A stretch of DNA of 64,000 bases from Hermatobates lingyangjiaoensis (taxonomy: Eukaryota > Arthropoda > Insecta > Hemiptera > Hermatobatidae): contig JAPFBL010000116.1 of assembly GCA_026182355.1 (NCBI GenBank), positions 1-64,000 on the forward strand. Reading direction: 5' to 3'. The position numbers and the translations under genes were made by a program. Positions 1 to 11,029 of the stretch are shown here, in pieces (position 1 is the first letter of the stretch; the number at the start of each line of letters is the position of its first letter). The notes under the pieces were generated by a model, which was given only the letters and a program-made list of their open reading frames with translations, made no database searches and was not told the origin of the DNA.

Positions 1-81
1 AGAATAACGCTCCACTAATTATCATCTTTACATAAATAATAAACATGAAAAACATGATTGACACCCACCAGTGCCAATCAC

Positions 82-107
82 TCACTCTCTCTCTTTCTTT
101 CTTTCTT

Positions 108-170
<63 letters not shown>

Positions 171-181
171 CTATCTATCTG
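82..181. repeat. Compound CT/CTTT/CTAT microsatellite
   Basis: Runs of CT, then CTTT, CT again, then CTAT units in direct succession. It explains a Ser/Leu/Tyr-rich open frame over positions 45-380, which is not a gene. Confidence 0.97.
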
Positions 182-385
182 TGTCTCTATATCTGTGAGT
201 CTTTGTATGAATGTGCATGGTTCGTGTGCCCACATGTACATGATCATTGATTGTCCTGTGTGCGTGTGTATGCGAGTCCAGAAGTGTGCATCAACTTTTG
301 TGTATATTGGGAAGGGGAAGGGTACATGTTTTTTCAAAAAGAAGGTTGTGAAAGTACTGCAAACCCCAACAATTGATTAATTTTG

Positions 386-1600
386 AAAATACGCTTAAAA
401 ATACTTTCGGTGGTTTTTTAGTTAATATTTCTTTATAAAATTCGCCTTTATTACCCATTATGTAATTTAAGACACAATTTTATTTTCTTACATAAACCAC
501 TTAATGAAGAAAGTTGAAGTTTTGCATTTATTGTAGAACTCAATAGTTTCAATAAATGAAAAACTATTTTGTGGAAACATGTAATATTTTTCACGTAGAT
601 TCGAATTAATTTGATATTTATTTGTATATTTATATTTTTGATGTATGTATGGAGTTTGTGATGTAAGTATGCTCTGATATTTAATCACAGTATACCATAC
701 ATATTCTGAAGAAATAAATTAAAGGAGGAATTTCTATTCTTAAAAAGCACGTGCTCATTTCTTTCATTGCTTCTTATAAAGTAATATAATCAAGAAAAAT
801 AATTGCTTTCGATCTTTTTGAACGTACAGGCATTGATGTTCCCTGAAGGCATTTTTAATGATGTCTGCTACATATGGCTGGCTGAATATCGACGGAAAAT
901 ATTTGATACCTTAGTGCGTCACATTATTTCAGAAATCGTAATCCTATTTAACACAGTTCCTTGTTAGAAAGAACCTAACTGTATTCCGGTAATTATTAAA
1001 CATCAGAAAGGTTTATTTATACGTAAATAGACCACACAACTACAAACCTTAAATTCATTATTGTCTTACTATGAATAAAGCATAAAAAATTATTAACTTT
1101 AGAATATTATGAAAATGATATTAAACCAAAAATGATAATTTTCAGATACATCTTCCGTAAATTATCAGACTGTTCTGGAACTATAATTTCATTTTTGTTA
1201 TATCTGACAAAATTGTTTTTGCCCCGTAAAAATAAGTGATGTCCCTAAATTGATTATCAATGACTTTGATAATACATGTGCACTTTGCAAAAATGTAAAG
1301 CTCATGTCACAATTTGATTTTCACTATTTTTTAATTTCGTTTCTAAACAAAACTTGCTTCTTCAGTCATGAGGGACAAGTGAATTTGATCTGTGCAAGTA
1401 TTGAAAACCTAACTTTTTTTTTAACCTCACTAGGGCTCATTATGTTAGACCTAATTTATCATTCTTACTCACCCTCATTTTGAATCAACTCCTGATAAAA
1501 AATGTTGATTCCAACTATCTATTATTTTTTTTCTTGGTTTTAGTGTTTTGTTAAGCTTTTTCTGTGTATTTCTCTCTGGTGACTCTATATATCTATACGT
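386..1600. other. AT-rich stretch, nothing recognised
   Basis: Only short frames with no recognisable domain. I see no repeat shared with the rest of the window and no RNA gene. Confidence 0.6.
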
Positions 1601-1611
1601 CAGCCACTGCC

Positions 1612-1670
1612 ACTACGGAGGGTACTTCTACCTGATGACGGCGCCTTTTGAAATATAATAGTGATCCCTG
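1612..1670 (+). ncRNA. Degraded hammerhead ribozyme motif
   Basis: CTGATGA at 1632-1638 and GAAA at 1650-1653 are spaced as in a hammerhead core. The flanks AGGGTAC and GTGATCCCT are partly complementary, as helix I would be. The segment between the boxes forms only a weak helix II, so this is probably an inactive relic. Confidence 0.4.
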
Positions 1671-1734
1671 TATGTCTATGTTTATGTTTTTTTCTCTTTT
1701 CGTTATTGAGTAAGTAGTCCAGTTGGACCTTTCA

Positions 1735-1760
1735 ATATATATATATATATATATATATAT
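1735..1760. repeat. (AT)n microsatellite
   Basis: Uninterrupted AT dinucleotides directly next to the left end of the family C foldback element. Confidence 0.95.
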
Positions 1761-1837
1761 GAATAATAATCAAAATAACACTTGATATAATAGATGGATT
1801 AATTTACCACAATGAAAACAATTTTTTTTAAAAACAA

Positions 1838-1875
1838 TGCTCTAAGGCCTTTCGTTAACACATCTTCGGAGAGCA
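1838..1875 (-). ncRNA. Hammerhead-like motif, family C, left arm
   Basis: Mirror image of the right-arm motif: helix I TGCTCT/AGAGCA, core CCGAAGA, extra T, a short hairpin, GAAA, and self-complementary AGGCCT followed by T. The second core base is C instead of the expected T, which should impair activity. Confidence 0.55.
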
Positions 1876-1998
1876 AGTGAACTAAAAAAACAATAAATAC
1901 TTGTTAACTTGGCTGATTGAATGATAAATGGGTTGCCATCAATTTTGGAAATTTCAATCAGCCAAGTTAACAAGTATTTATTGTTTTTTTAGTTCACT

Positions 1999-2036
1999 TG
2001 CTCTCCGAAGATGTGTTAACGAAAGGCCTTAGAGCA
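1999..2036 (+). ncRNA. Hammerhead-like motif, family C, right arm
   Basis: TGCTCT (1999-2004) pairs perfectly with AGAGCA (2031-2036) as helix I. The core is CCGAAGA (2005-2011), then T, GTGTTAAC (helix II, 2 bp with a four-base loop), GAAA (2021-2024) and AGGCCT plus T. The copy at 33.84 kb has the canonical CTGACGA at the same place, so CC here is a mutation. Confidence 0.6.
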
Positions 2037-2076
2037 TTGTTTTTAAAAAATTGTTTTCATTGTGGTAAATTAATCC

Positions 2077-2079
2077 ATA

Positions 2080-2122
<43 letters not shown>
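2077..2122. repeat. (TA)n repeat
   Basis: Interrupted TA dinucleotides immediately after the family C element. Confidence 0.9.
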
Positions 2123-2124
<2 letters not shown>

Positions 2125-2241
2125 ATTACTAAAAATAAGAAACGGTCCACAAGGACTATAAAACATTAAATTTCCTTTCGCGCTCCGTTCTTCGACGTGG
2201 GGAGATCTCTCTCACTTCGTCCTCTCTTCTAGTCTACTCTC

Positions 2242-2270
2242 TTGATGACGAACAACAGTTCGAAATATTG
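2242..2270 (+). ncRNA. Hammerhead-like relic (TTGATGA core)
   Basis: TTGATGA (2242-2248), extra C, hairpin GAAC-AACA-GTTC (2250-2261) and GAAA (2262-2265) match the window-wide pattern, with T for the first core base. I see no good helix I. Confidence 0.45.
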
Positions 2271-2379
2271 AATTCTGTAAGTTTTCTTTGTATTCTCTTT
2301 TCTGTGTCGTGCTTTGTGTTATTTAAAGTTATATATTATAAATTATATTTATGAAAAGAACTCGCATAAAACAAATAAG

Positions 2380-2437
2380 AGAAACTCACTACTATTTTCC
2401 TGATGAGGAGATATTCGAAATATACTTGTGAGTTTCT
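2380..2437 (+). ncRNA. Hammerhead ribozyme motif, family I
   Basis: CTGATGA (2400-2406) and GAAA (2417-2420) flank a short hairpin with a small loop. A 10-bp perfect helix I is available: AGAAACTCAC (2380-2389) with GTGAGTTTCT (2428-2437), separated from the core by an asymmetric internal loop. The helix III strand is ATAT followed by A. The distal pairing is strong independent support. Confidence 0.6.
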
Positions 2438-2745
2438 GTGATTCCTTTCATATTTCTTCTCTCGGTAAATCTAGTTTACTTAGAGTTTTAAATAAACTCC
2501 TTTATGCAGCTGTTTGGACGTATATTTACATCCTCTGTAGGGCTATACATTTTACAATAACCACTACTTTTTTTACAATTTACGTTTTACCGACCTATGC
2601 ACTTATAATATTAACAACAGTTCCCCTTTTATCATAAAATTTAACATAAAATTATTAAAATCTGTACTTTTAAGGTAGAAGAGAAACCGTTGTGATTATC
2701 ATAAGTGCATATTTCAGTTTCTGCATCTTAGGGTTAAGTTGAGAT

Positions 2746-2795
2746 TTGTCTCTGACGAAGGCCGCTTGTTACGGTTGAAAGATCTTAATCTTTTT
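2746..2795 (+). ncRNA. Hammerhead ribozyme motif, family A (single arm)
   Basis: CTGACGA (2752-2758), extra A, helix II GGCCG/CGGTT closing a CTTGTTA loop, GAAA (2777-2780), then AGATCT and T. AGATT upstream can pair with AATCT downstream. All core positions are intact. Related copies occur at 8.7, 19.5, 19.9, 21.65 and 22.13 kb. Confidence 0.65.
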
Positions 2796-3055
2796 TCCCA
2801 TTTCTTAATACGGTTTGAATATTGTATATCAATATGTTTGAATAAACTCTTATTCTGGGTAGACTAAATTGTAAAAAAGCAATAAAAACAGGTTTCTATT
2901 GAAAAACGGACACTTATCACTTAATGCAAAATCAATAATTTTTCATTTTGGATTATTCTTAACTCTGTTAATACCCGAATTGATTTTCAACGTTGTATTG
3001 CTTATACTGGGGGTAAAACGATTATTCGGTCTACATTCAAAAGAAGGTTTTTATT

Positions 3056-3100
3056 TAAAGTTTACATTTCAAACACATTGTGCTCATCATCAGGTAACTT
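3056..3100 (-). ncRNA. Hammerhead ribozyme motif, family H
   Basis: On the minus strand: CTGATGA (complement of 3087-3093), extra T, helix II GAGCAC/GTGTTT with an AAT loop, GAAA (complement of 3067-3070), ATGT then A. AAGTT and AACTT flank the core as a possible helix I. The core is intact. Confidence 0.6.
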
Positions 3101-3159
3101 CCAGTATGAACAGTGAACATGTAACTGTCGAAATTTCCTCTTCGGCTTCTACTGGAAGT

Positions 3160-3200
3160 TGACTTGATGATGAACACGATGTGTTTGAAACGAGTAATTC
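3160..3200 (+). ncRNA. Hammerhead-like relic, family H right arm
   Basis: TTGATGA (3164-3170), extra T, helix II GAACAC-GAT-GTGTTT, GAAA (3187-3190). The first core base is T instead of C, and helix III is changed compared with the opposite arm. Confidence 0.5.
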
Positions 3201-3299
3201 AAATAAAAAAACTTCTTTTGAATGGAGATTTCGAATTATGGTTTTACTCCGGTATAAGTAAATACCACACAACTAATGAGTAATGTTTATATCTATCTT

Positions 3300-5648
3300 A
3301 AAATACCTTGTAATTATTTGTAAGTTTGCGACATTATTATTTGTTGATTTTTTTAATTGCTTCTTATTTTCCACTGTTTTACAGGCGTATGAACAATAAT
3401 TTAAAAAAAAAATTGATAGTTTGGCACTGAGATTTTAATCAGAAACTGAAACTTACTGAACCGTGAGATCTTTCAGGTCTATTCTATTAGTTTTATTTAT
3501 AGAATCATAAATTTACGATTTAATATTTAAATTGATAATAATATTTTAATATTTAATATAGTCTTAAATAATAATATTTGAACGATACATCATTCAAATT
3601 GTTTTCATATATAAATTATTACATTGCATAATACGTGATCGCTAATTTTTTTTCGCAGTATTCAGCCTATCAGCAACATAGAACTTGTCCGGTAAGGAAT
3701 GGTACGGTATAACCAGGGGACAAAAATACTGTTCGTAGAATCATGAGAGAAAAAAAAATATAATTTATAGGGTGTGTAAAAGCCGAGGGACTGTGGAGAA
3801 TTTCTTTTGTTAAGGTGCCCAGCAGAGTACTGGATGCTTTTGCCCCATTCAGAGGTTCTTCTAATATATGACCACTGCGCTAATTGTGCCTCTCCATCTC
3901 GCAGGCGCTCTTTTCAAACACCGAAAGTCTGAACAGGCATCATGGTCAATTCAACGGCTTGAAAAAAAAAAGTTTTGAAAACAAGTGGAAATGTCAAAGC
4001 TGAAATCTCTTAATAAATAAAGTGGCTGCTTTCAACTTGGAATTGCTATTAAGTAAAGATTTATTTGTTACAATTCAGAGAAATTACAAAACTTAGCAAA
4101 GATATACATTTAATAAGGGCTGAAGAGAAATATAACTAAAGAAATAAAGCTAACATGCATGAAGCGGGACAGGAAAACTATTCTAAACTTAACGTTTCGA
4201 CAGTTAATAATGTAAAGAATCGCAAAAAACTACGGAGTGTGCAATCCTCAACAATTATGTGAGTAAACCAATTTTCATGCATAATGAACTATCAATTTTA
4301 TTAATTAGCTTATATTAACAGGGCTACCATATTTTTTCCAATTTCAATGACAATCTGACTGCAATTTACGTTAAAAATAAATAGAAGAATAGTACATGTG
4401 ATTCCTATAAATACATGTGATTCAATAATTAAAATACAAGAGTGTAATATTACGAATGATTTAATTACTCTGATTTAGCGAAATGATATTGGTAATCATA
4501 AACTCAAATAAGCTAGAATAACTGAAACGTCAGTTTTGTAACAATAATTTAAATTTCATTCAATAAAATTAATAAATACACGAAATTTATAAAAAAAAAA
4601 TAATCTGATGCTTCATCAGTGGGTTAAGATAAATTTTTTTAGATACATATATTGCTTATATGTCACTTATATATTTCATAATTAGATACAATGTATCGAC
4701 TATGTGTTCTAGACATGACTCTGTGGTCTTGGTGGCATATAAGTAATATAGAAAAAAAGGATTTAGAGGATATCAAAAGGCGTAAATTATTTTAAAGACT
4801 TATTACAATCAATTTACTCCTGTCACTAAATTTTAATGACAGTAGTTGATATTAATATGAATGGAATAGTTACACCGAACATGTCGACACTAATTGTGTA
4901 ATATTAATTCCGTTAGTAGAATATTTAAGATATGAACAAACTTAGTGACTTGAAATAGGTTGAGCTCATTTATCCCAACTTCTACTGACTGTTGTTTGTC
5001 AATGAGTATTTATAAATAACAAACTGATACACATGGTCAGCATTTTGTGGCCAGTTTACGAGGATTACTTTTCTTGTAATTGTCCGTTACTCGGGACACA
5101 GGGCTCAAGACAGCCTGAGTGCCTGTGGTCGAGAGGTCAGATCAGGTATGATCCTATCAAATATGTATGAATTAGGATCGACACGAACAGGTAAAAGAAG
5201 GCAAGCTTTAACCATTACTTGTTACTCGGCAGGTAACCTTCCGAGAAGATAACACCCCTTTCACAGCGATGTTGAAGACCATGTTCAAGTCTAAACCCCT
5301 ATGTCCATAAGAAACTAGAACTATCTCGTAATCAAAACTCTGAAATGCGTAGACTATTCCATTCCCTGTGGTACTAAACAAAAGTAATGTTCTTTAAGCC
5401 AATACACTGGTTAGTACAGTGATCCCAACCACTGCACTTGTCTAATATAGGCATTACTTGGACGGGCTGAAAAGGTGTGGTAGATAATACAGAAAATGTA
5501 TGAACATGTCAGGATCAAAAATAAGCGTTGAGTGAATGCAAAATACGACTCATCATAACGAAGAAGGAGCCTCGGGATTGTTTCTTAGTAAAAAACCGTT
5601 CCATCTAGGAGTGATGAGAGACGATCAGAACTGCAGAGTGTTTCTAAT
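3300..5648. other. Long AT-rich stretch, nothing recognised
   Basis: No coding signature, repeat family or RNA gene could be supported. A splice-acceptor-like pyrimidine run ends near 3384, but no exon follows. Confidence 0.5.
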
Positions 5649-5707
5649 ACCTTGGTTACTCATTGTAGGGTAAAAATCTAATGAAATGGTCTCCACATAT
5701 AAAAATT

Positions 5708-5761
5708 TTAATGATATAAACAACGCGTTTCGAACACGTAGTGTTCTTCCTCAGGCATTAA
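5708..5761 (-). ncRNA. Hammerhead ribozyme motif, family B, left arm
   Basis: Mirror image of the right-arm motif. CTGAGGA is the complement of 5748-5754 and GAAA of 5728-5731, with helix II GAACAC/GTGTTC and palindromic ACGCGT. The core is intact. Confidence 0.7.
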
Positions 5762-5816
5762 CTAAGGATGAGTGCCTCTGAATAAGACTATCTTATTCAG
5801 AGGCACTCATCCTTAG

Positions 5817-5870
5817 TTAATGCCTGAGGAAGAACACTACGTGTTCGAAACGCGTTGTTTATATCATTAA
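5817..5870 (+). ncRNA. Hammerhead ribozyme motif, family B, right arm
   Basis: CTGAGGA (5824-5830), extra A, helix II GAACAC-TAC-GTGTTC, GAAA (5847-5850), self-complementary ACGCGT (5850-5855) and T as the likely cleavage base. Helix I is one C-G pair, an asymmetric loop, then TTAATG (5817-5822) with CATTAA (5865-5870). Such an internal loop is typical of hammerheads that dock loop II. Confidence 0.72.
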
Positions 5871-5966
5871 AATTTTTATATGTGGAGACCATTTAATTAG
5901 ATTTTTACCCTACAATGAGTAAATACCACATAATAACTGATTGCACTACATTAGACCTTGGTTACT

Positions 5967-8600
5967 GTCACTGCACTAGTATAGGTAGATCAAAATGGTA
6001 GTAGAGCTTCCAGGGCTTTTGTGGCGATGTCACGGTATTCTGTCTTACTATTCACCTAACACACATGCCTTATTGACACATTAGAATTTAATGTCTATAA
6101 TTACCACATAGACAATAATTACCCCATTCAAGTTTTTAATCTTAGCCTTTGATAGTACGTAAAGGTAACCTGACCTATTATTAGAATTAAAAGAAGTCAA
6201 GTTAAACATTATTACTACCATAAGTTGGCTATTATTATTAATATTATAAATTATTACTATAACAGGAACAAAAAAAAGAAAAAGGAAACATTTGTAAAGT
6301 AGCAAGCAAATGCCAGTGAATTGAGAACAAACAATCTTATTAAACAAACAAGAGCTTTAGAAAAAGCCGAGGACACACATTAAGTGATAAGGGTAAAATG
6401 AATGTCAAAGGACGCCGCAATGCTAAGGATGCCGTGGACTGCCTAGTTTGCTGTTACTGTCACACAGGAAGGAGTGTTAAGTTATACAGGCATTACCTTT
6501 CCCGGTATTTCTCCTCTTTATTTACATTGTTTAGTCTTTCAGTGATAAGTTCTAGGTAATGACTTTTTTCCTGAAACTAAATACTATCATTTACTCTTAA
6601 TTGATTGTTTTATTTTTATTTCATAGTCTAATGTTAATCATATTTCCTTTTGAGACAACACAATCTTTTTTGATATTTCAAGAGACCTCAAAATAAAACG
6701 CATGTCAAAATTTAATAATCATTTAATGAATTGATTTAACAAAAATTACATATTAAGGTGCGGCCCGGAAGTTGGGTAACACTGACTTAGAGGATCTTAA
6801 TCGATTGTAGATGTCTTGATACAGTCCGTTGTAAGTACAGTGATGTCTCAAGATACGAAGTTAATTTGTTCTAGAGGGGGTTTCGTATCTTAATTTTGTC
6901 CTACAATGAGACACGTTAACAAAAATCAGCGTCTGTTTCAGGCTCCTCCAAAAACTACAATATAAATTTTATTTCCTTTAGAAACCTGACAAAATACAGT
7001 CTGATCATTAAGTATAACAGAATAATTTAAATAAATGTTAATAAAGTAATGAAAAAATAAAAAAATCAATGAATGATAAACATACAATGAGTCCACAGAA
7101 CAGTGGAACCACTACATTGGAGTCACATAAATGTAGTGGAGGAAGAAAAAGATGTGTTAAACGAAAGTTTTTCGAATGACAAAACTAAATTTAAAAGAAT
7201 TATTCTACATAATTATAGCTACAAATTAAATTTAACACTTTTTTGAAGAATGTTACAACACTCTAAAACATTGCTTACTCACCTAAAGGTAGAATACCAT
7301 GATGAAGGCAAAGAATTCGCTATGCTTCAATATAAATAAACTCAAGCGAGAAGGCTTGTTCAACCGTGAGATTTATGTTATTTTTGCGTTTGTACTGGAT
7401 TTTTCCTTTCGTCAAATGAAACGGAAAATATTTTTGGTCCATTTTGAACCTTGAAATATTTGTATATGCAAGAAGTTTTTGTATATCGACATATCACTGA
7501 TAACTTGTCTATTAGTTGGATATATTCTAAACAATAGGAACCTGCCTGCCCTATTTTTGGAAACATCTCAACAGGCCATCTGTACCCTACCTTTGTACAA
7601 ATCTCTCTTCTTCTTTTATTAGATATTTTTGTAAACTTTAAAAGAAAACGTATTGCATTTTTAGTCACTTTTGTGAGCTGAAGCGAACATAAAGTTTAGT
7701 TCAAGTTTTCCATTTCCATTTAAAGTATAATATAAGTTTTGTATCACTTCATCCAGTTTGTTCAAGTTTTAAATTATATCTCATAAAGGAATATTGTTTT
7801 ATTCAAAATTGAAAGATAATTATGCAAAATGGAAACATAGGTCAATTTAAACAATTTCAGAAATTTGCTTATCAAAAGACTCACTCTAATGGCATTCAAG
7901 TTTCCATTTGAACATCATTGTTTACTTTTCAGAATTGATTTTACATGAGTTGTATGTAAATGAAATTCATTAAAAATATAATCGTTCTCGGTCTTTTATT
8001 ATTATTGCATAATTATCTGACTGTTCCATTCAACTCTTTATCAAAATAGGGCAACCAGAAGCATTATTCTGGATGCCCTACCAACAACAACAAGTTCATG
8101 TTTCCATTTCCCTACTACCGTACATGGTAATATTTAAACAAACATTTCGTCTTCATAACTTTCACTAGAAAAACTACTTCATCATATTCCTTGCATTTCC
8201 CCTCCAGTCAATATAAAATCACTCTATCAGTATAAAATCACTCTATCTTCTTTTTTATATCAATTAATATCAATATTAATTTAACCCTACATACTTTATG
8301 TACAAGAAACTACAAGCAAAAGAAAAAAAATACTTCCATGTTTTCTTGTTTCAACATTACTTTTACTTGCATCAATCAACACTTTGTATAATTATTTTTG
8401 CTTTGTTTAAATTTGAGGAGTAATATATGTTTTGTTGGTTTTTGGAAAACCATATCAATAAAATCCAAACTTCCTCATTTTAGAATTCGATTTAAACCTG
8501 GAGCGGTATAATTCCGTATACATTCTAACCTGTATTTTAATGACATCATGAGTAAAAGTGCAAACCTGGTAAGTACGTACGTGCTCAATATATACGTATA
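5967..8600. other. Long AT-rich stretch, nothing recognised
   Basis: The longest frame (complement of 7378-7668, 96 codons) is lysine-rich and has no recognisable motif. No repeat shared with other parts of the window was seen. Confidence 0.5.
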
Positions 8601-8603
8601 TAA

Positions 8604-8815
8604 CAAGATTTCACAATATACACGTGAAATAATATCTACTTCCAAACCATAATAAGAAATGAGAAAAAAGACTGAGATCATTCAGCCGTAACAAGCGATC
8701 TTCGTCAGAGTCAAATAACAACAGACCAATTGTGGCAATACAGTTGGGATAACCGTTTGTTACGGTTGAAAAATATTAGTACTTTTTCTATTTCCTTATT
8801 GTGGTTTGGAAGTTG
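8604..8815. mobile_element. Decayed family A palindrome
   Basis: The left arm (to about 8720) carries the family A tail with a TTTCAC...GTGAAA hairpin and a minus-strand hammerhead. CTGACGA survives, but GAAA reads GAAT. The right arm (from about 8750) keeps GTTACGGTTGAAA but lacks CTGACGA. Both ends match the palindromes at 19.9 and 21.6 kb. Confidence 0.6.
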
Positions 8816-9625
8816 TTTATTTTTGAATGCATTAACAATTAAAATATTTGACTGACTGATAGAATAATACTGACATAAAATCAAGACTTAGTCACTATTT
8901 CAGGTTCAAATCAAACTCAGATGTAAGAATTCATTGAATAAGAAAAGCTATTGAACTTTACATAGCTAGGCCACCAGTTATATGAAAGTTAATAGCTTTC
9001 CATATTTAATTACATCTTACATTTGCCTGTAAAAAATGTTTTAAATAATAACCGAAACGACAGTATATGAAACATTAACTTTAACCAGGAACTCATACTA
9101 CCCGAGTCGCAATTATATTATATATGACCTTCACTGGATAGAATCAGGGCAGAAGTCTCATTGAAGAGATAATCAATCAGAGTGGCCAACTACGGAGGAG
9201 TAAGTGGAGAAAGTAATACATAATATATAAAATAAAAAGAATTAAAAATAAAATAAGTAATTAAATTAGAAAAAGAATGGACTAAGTACTAGAAAAATAA
9301 AAGTGTGAACAAATTTCATTAAAACGAATAAATTAATAATCATGAAGAATAATTTATGATTGAAGTTAATCCTAGAAGCAGATCTATCTCAGAGGAGAAG
9401 AATAAGTGTTTCTCGACGGCTATCAAAGTGATATTAGCGTTGTGATCAGTAATCTGTCTTAAGTGTCGCACATGTCTTTCTACCTGATGACGAGGTCTCA
9501 ACCCTTATTAGTTTCTCCCATTTTCTTAATCGCCTTTAACTTTATTTAATCTTCTCCTAATATCTTATAACCTTCGTTAATCTCTGCTATTCCCTCATCA
9601 ATTTATTTACCTTTATTCTATTGTC
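8816..9625. other. AT-rich stretch, nothing recognised
   Basis: A CTGATGA at 9483 has no GAAA partner at usable spacing. No coding or repeat signal. Confidence 0.5.
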
Positions 9626-9903
9626 TTATAACCCAGTGTTTCCAAACCTTTTTTTGCCTGGGGCACACCTGAGACTCCTAAAATTATCACGGCACACTTG
9701 CCAAATATAGAAAGAAGTATATTTTTCATGTTATGAATGGGTTCAAGGATTTATATAAAACACGTAGATATCAACCGGTTGAACACAAACCGTTATGTAG
9801 TTGCCTCCTCACGATAAAAAATACCAAGGTAATTATGTATATTTATTAAATAATGCAATATAGTTATGTTTCATGTTATTGTAATTAAATTCTGTATTGA
9901 TGT

Positions 9904-9943
9904 AGCCCTGAAGATGTCTAAAAATATAGACGAAACGTCGGCT
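9904..9943 (+). ncRNA. Hammerhead ribozyme motif, family F (best GUC example)
   Basis: Helix I AGCC (9904-9907) pairs with GGCT (9940-9943). The core is CTGAAGA (9908-9914), extra T, helix II GTCTA-AAAATA-TAGAC, then GAAA (9932-9935). Helix III is the self-complementary ACGT (9935-9938), followed by C, giving a classical GUC cleavage site after 9939. Every expected element is present in 40 nt. The 4-nt helix III cannot close as a hairpin, so activity would require a dimer. Confidence 0.75.
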
Positions 9944-10029
9944 TAAAGGTGTTGAATTATTGAAGCTAGACCAAACCTCGATAAAAAAGAAAAATAGTTT
10001 AAATATATGTGGTCGAGATAAGGAAAACA

Positions 10030-10056
10030 TTCGTAAATATATATATATATATATAA
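10030..10056. repeat. (AT)n tract inside hAT element
   Basis: Short AT dinucleotide run between the nested ribozyme segment and the right end of the hAT element. Confidence 0.85.
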
Positions 10057-10162
10057 ATCACATTTGAAGGTGTGCCGTGATAATGTCTCTTGATACACCT
10101 CTAATGATATCATGGCACACCGGTGTGCCTCGGCACAGTGGTTGGGAATCACTGTTATAACC

Positions 10163-10700
10163 TACTCATTAGGCTTATATACCTTTTTAACATCCTATTT
10201 TAGTTTTTGAATCTTATTTGACCAGTCCTATTGCATTAGATATTCTTTAACTTTACCCTTTTCTTGTAGCCAGTATTTACCTTCTCGGGTTGCCTTGTTA
10301 CTTTATTCAACCTATTTTATCGTCATTTTCCTTTCCTATTGTATTAAATCCTTTCATTGTCTTATATCTTAATTCGATAGCCGCTTTAAATATTTTTTAA
10401 CGTTTTCCTATGACATTTAATGCAATCCCTTTTTAGATTTACTTTTCCCTTTAATGCATCTACTTTTATTTTTTTTTGATCTCTTTACCCTGCAGAAACA
10501 AATACATGTATTACAAGCTCTTTTTATCCTTATGGAACACGTGGCCAGATCTTATTTCTAATAACCACTGATAACAGGGAATTAATTCGTAACATCGAAT
10601 TCCTCAGTCGGAAGATTGTGAATGCCGAACGAATTCAATTCAAATAATAATTTTATGATATGAAAAAATAATAAATGCAAATAAAAACTTCACAACACAT
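10163..10700. other. AT-rich stretch, nothing recognised
   Basis: Pyrimidine-rich on the plus strand, with no open frame or repeat match. Confidence 0.5.
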
Positions 10701-10721
10701 TCTAACTGAAAAACAATTCTT

Positions 10722-10760
10722 CTCCTCCTAACGATGACGATTGTCGAAACATAAGGAGTG
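10722..10760 (+). ncRNA. Degenerate hammerhead motif (CTAACGA core)
   Basis: CTAACGA (10728-10734), extra T, hairpin GAC-GATT-GTC, GAAA (10746-10749), then ACAT and A. Flanking CTCCT pairs with AGGAG as helix I. The invariant third core base G is A, so cleavage is unlikely. Confidence 0.5.
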
Positions 10761-10949
10761 AGCTATGTCTGTGACTATCTTTGCCTTGCTATCGCTAAAT
10801 TTTATACATAAATAAATTCAGAATACAGGTGTCCCTAATAACAATTTATCAAAAAAAAAAAATAGATAAACACAGTAATGAAGTGTGTTACTTCTTTAAT
10901 TTCTACAAATAACGTCAGTAGGAAGATCACCACGAGTTGAGAATCAGAA

Positions 10950-10971
10950 AATGCGTGTGTGTGTGTGTGTT

Positions 10972-11009
<38 letters not shown>

Positions 11010-11029
11010 CGTGAGTGTGAGTGTGAATA
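10950..11029. repeat. (TG)n microsatellite
   Basis: TG dinucleotides with a few interruptions. The His/Thr-rich open frame on the complement is spurious. Confidence 0.95.

Larger units (their letters stand above)
1761..2076. mobile_element. Family C foldback (palindromic) element
   Basis: Two arms of about 125 bp (1796-1922 and 1952-2076) are nearly identical inverted copies around a spacer of about 30 bp. A left tail (1761-1795) and both arms recur at 33.6 kb, so this is a mobile family and not a local inversion. Each arm carries a hammerhead-like motif. AT repeats lie on both sides. I infer a non-autonomous Penelope-like (PLE) derivative; no coding capacity is visible. Confidence 0.75.
3029..3225. 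mobile_element. Family H foldback element
   Basis: Imperfect inverted repeat. The left arm runs from about 3029 to 3108 and the right arm from about 3147 to 3225, with ACTTCCAGTA near the centre facing TACTGGAAGT. Arms differ by several substitutions, so it is older than the element at 5.7 kb. The downstream tail contains AAGTAAATACCACA, close to the family B tail. Confidence 0.65.
5649..5966. mobile_element. Family B foldback element with 12-bp TSD
   Basis: A 267-bp near-perfect palindrome (5656-5922, centre 5789, arms about 130 bp with one visible mismatch), followed by a unilateral tail. The direct repeat ACCTTGGTTACT occurs at 5649-5660 and 5955-5966 and fits a target-site duplication of 12 bp. 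Each arm holds a hammerhead motif with an intact core. No open frame is present, so mobilisation would need proteins from elsewhere. Near-identity of the arms suggests recent formation or gene conversion. PLE origin is inferred from the ribozyme type and the inverted terminal arrangement. Confidence 0.8.
9634..10154. mobile_element. Non-autonomous hAT element with 8-bp TSD
   Basis: The ends are CAGTGTTTCCAAACC at the left and, read inward from the right, CAGTGATTCCCAACC: terminal inverted repeats of the hAT type. TTATAACC occurs on both sides (9626-9633 and 10155-10162), the 8-bp duplication hAT transposases make. Subterminal GGCACAC motifs are also inverted. The 521-bp interior has no transposase and contains a family F hammerhead and an AT repeat, probably a nested insertion. 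Confidence 0.85.

Noticed and set aside
45..380. 111-codon open frame
   Set aside because: Translation of a CT/CTAT microsatellite; composition is almost only Ser, Leu, Tyr and Ile.
9482..9510. CTGATGA box
   Set aside because: No GAAA at hammerhead spacing and no helix II.
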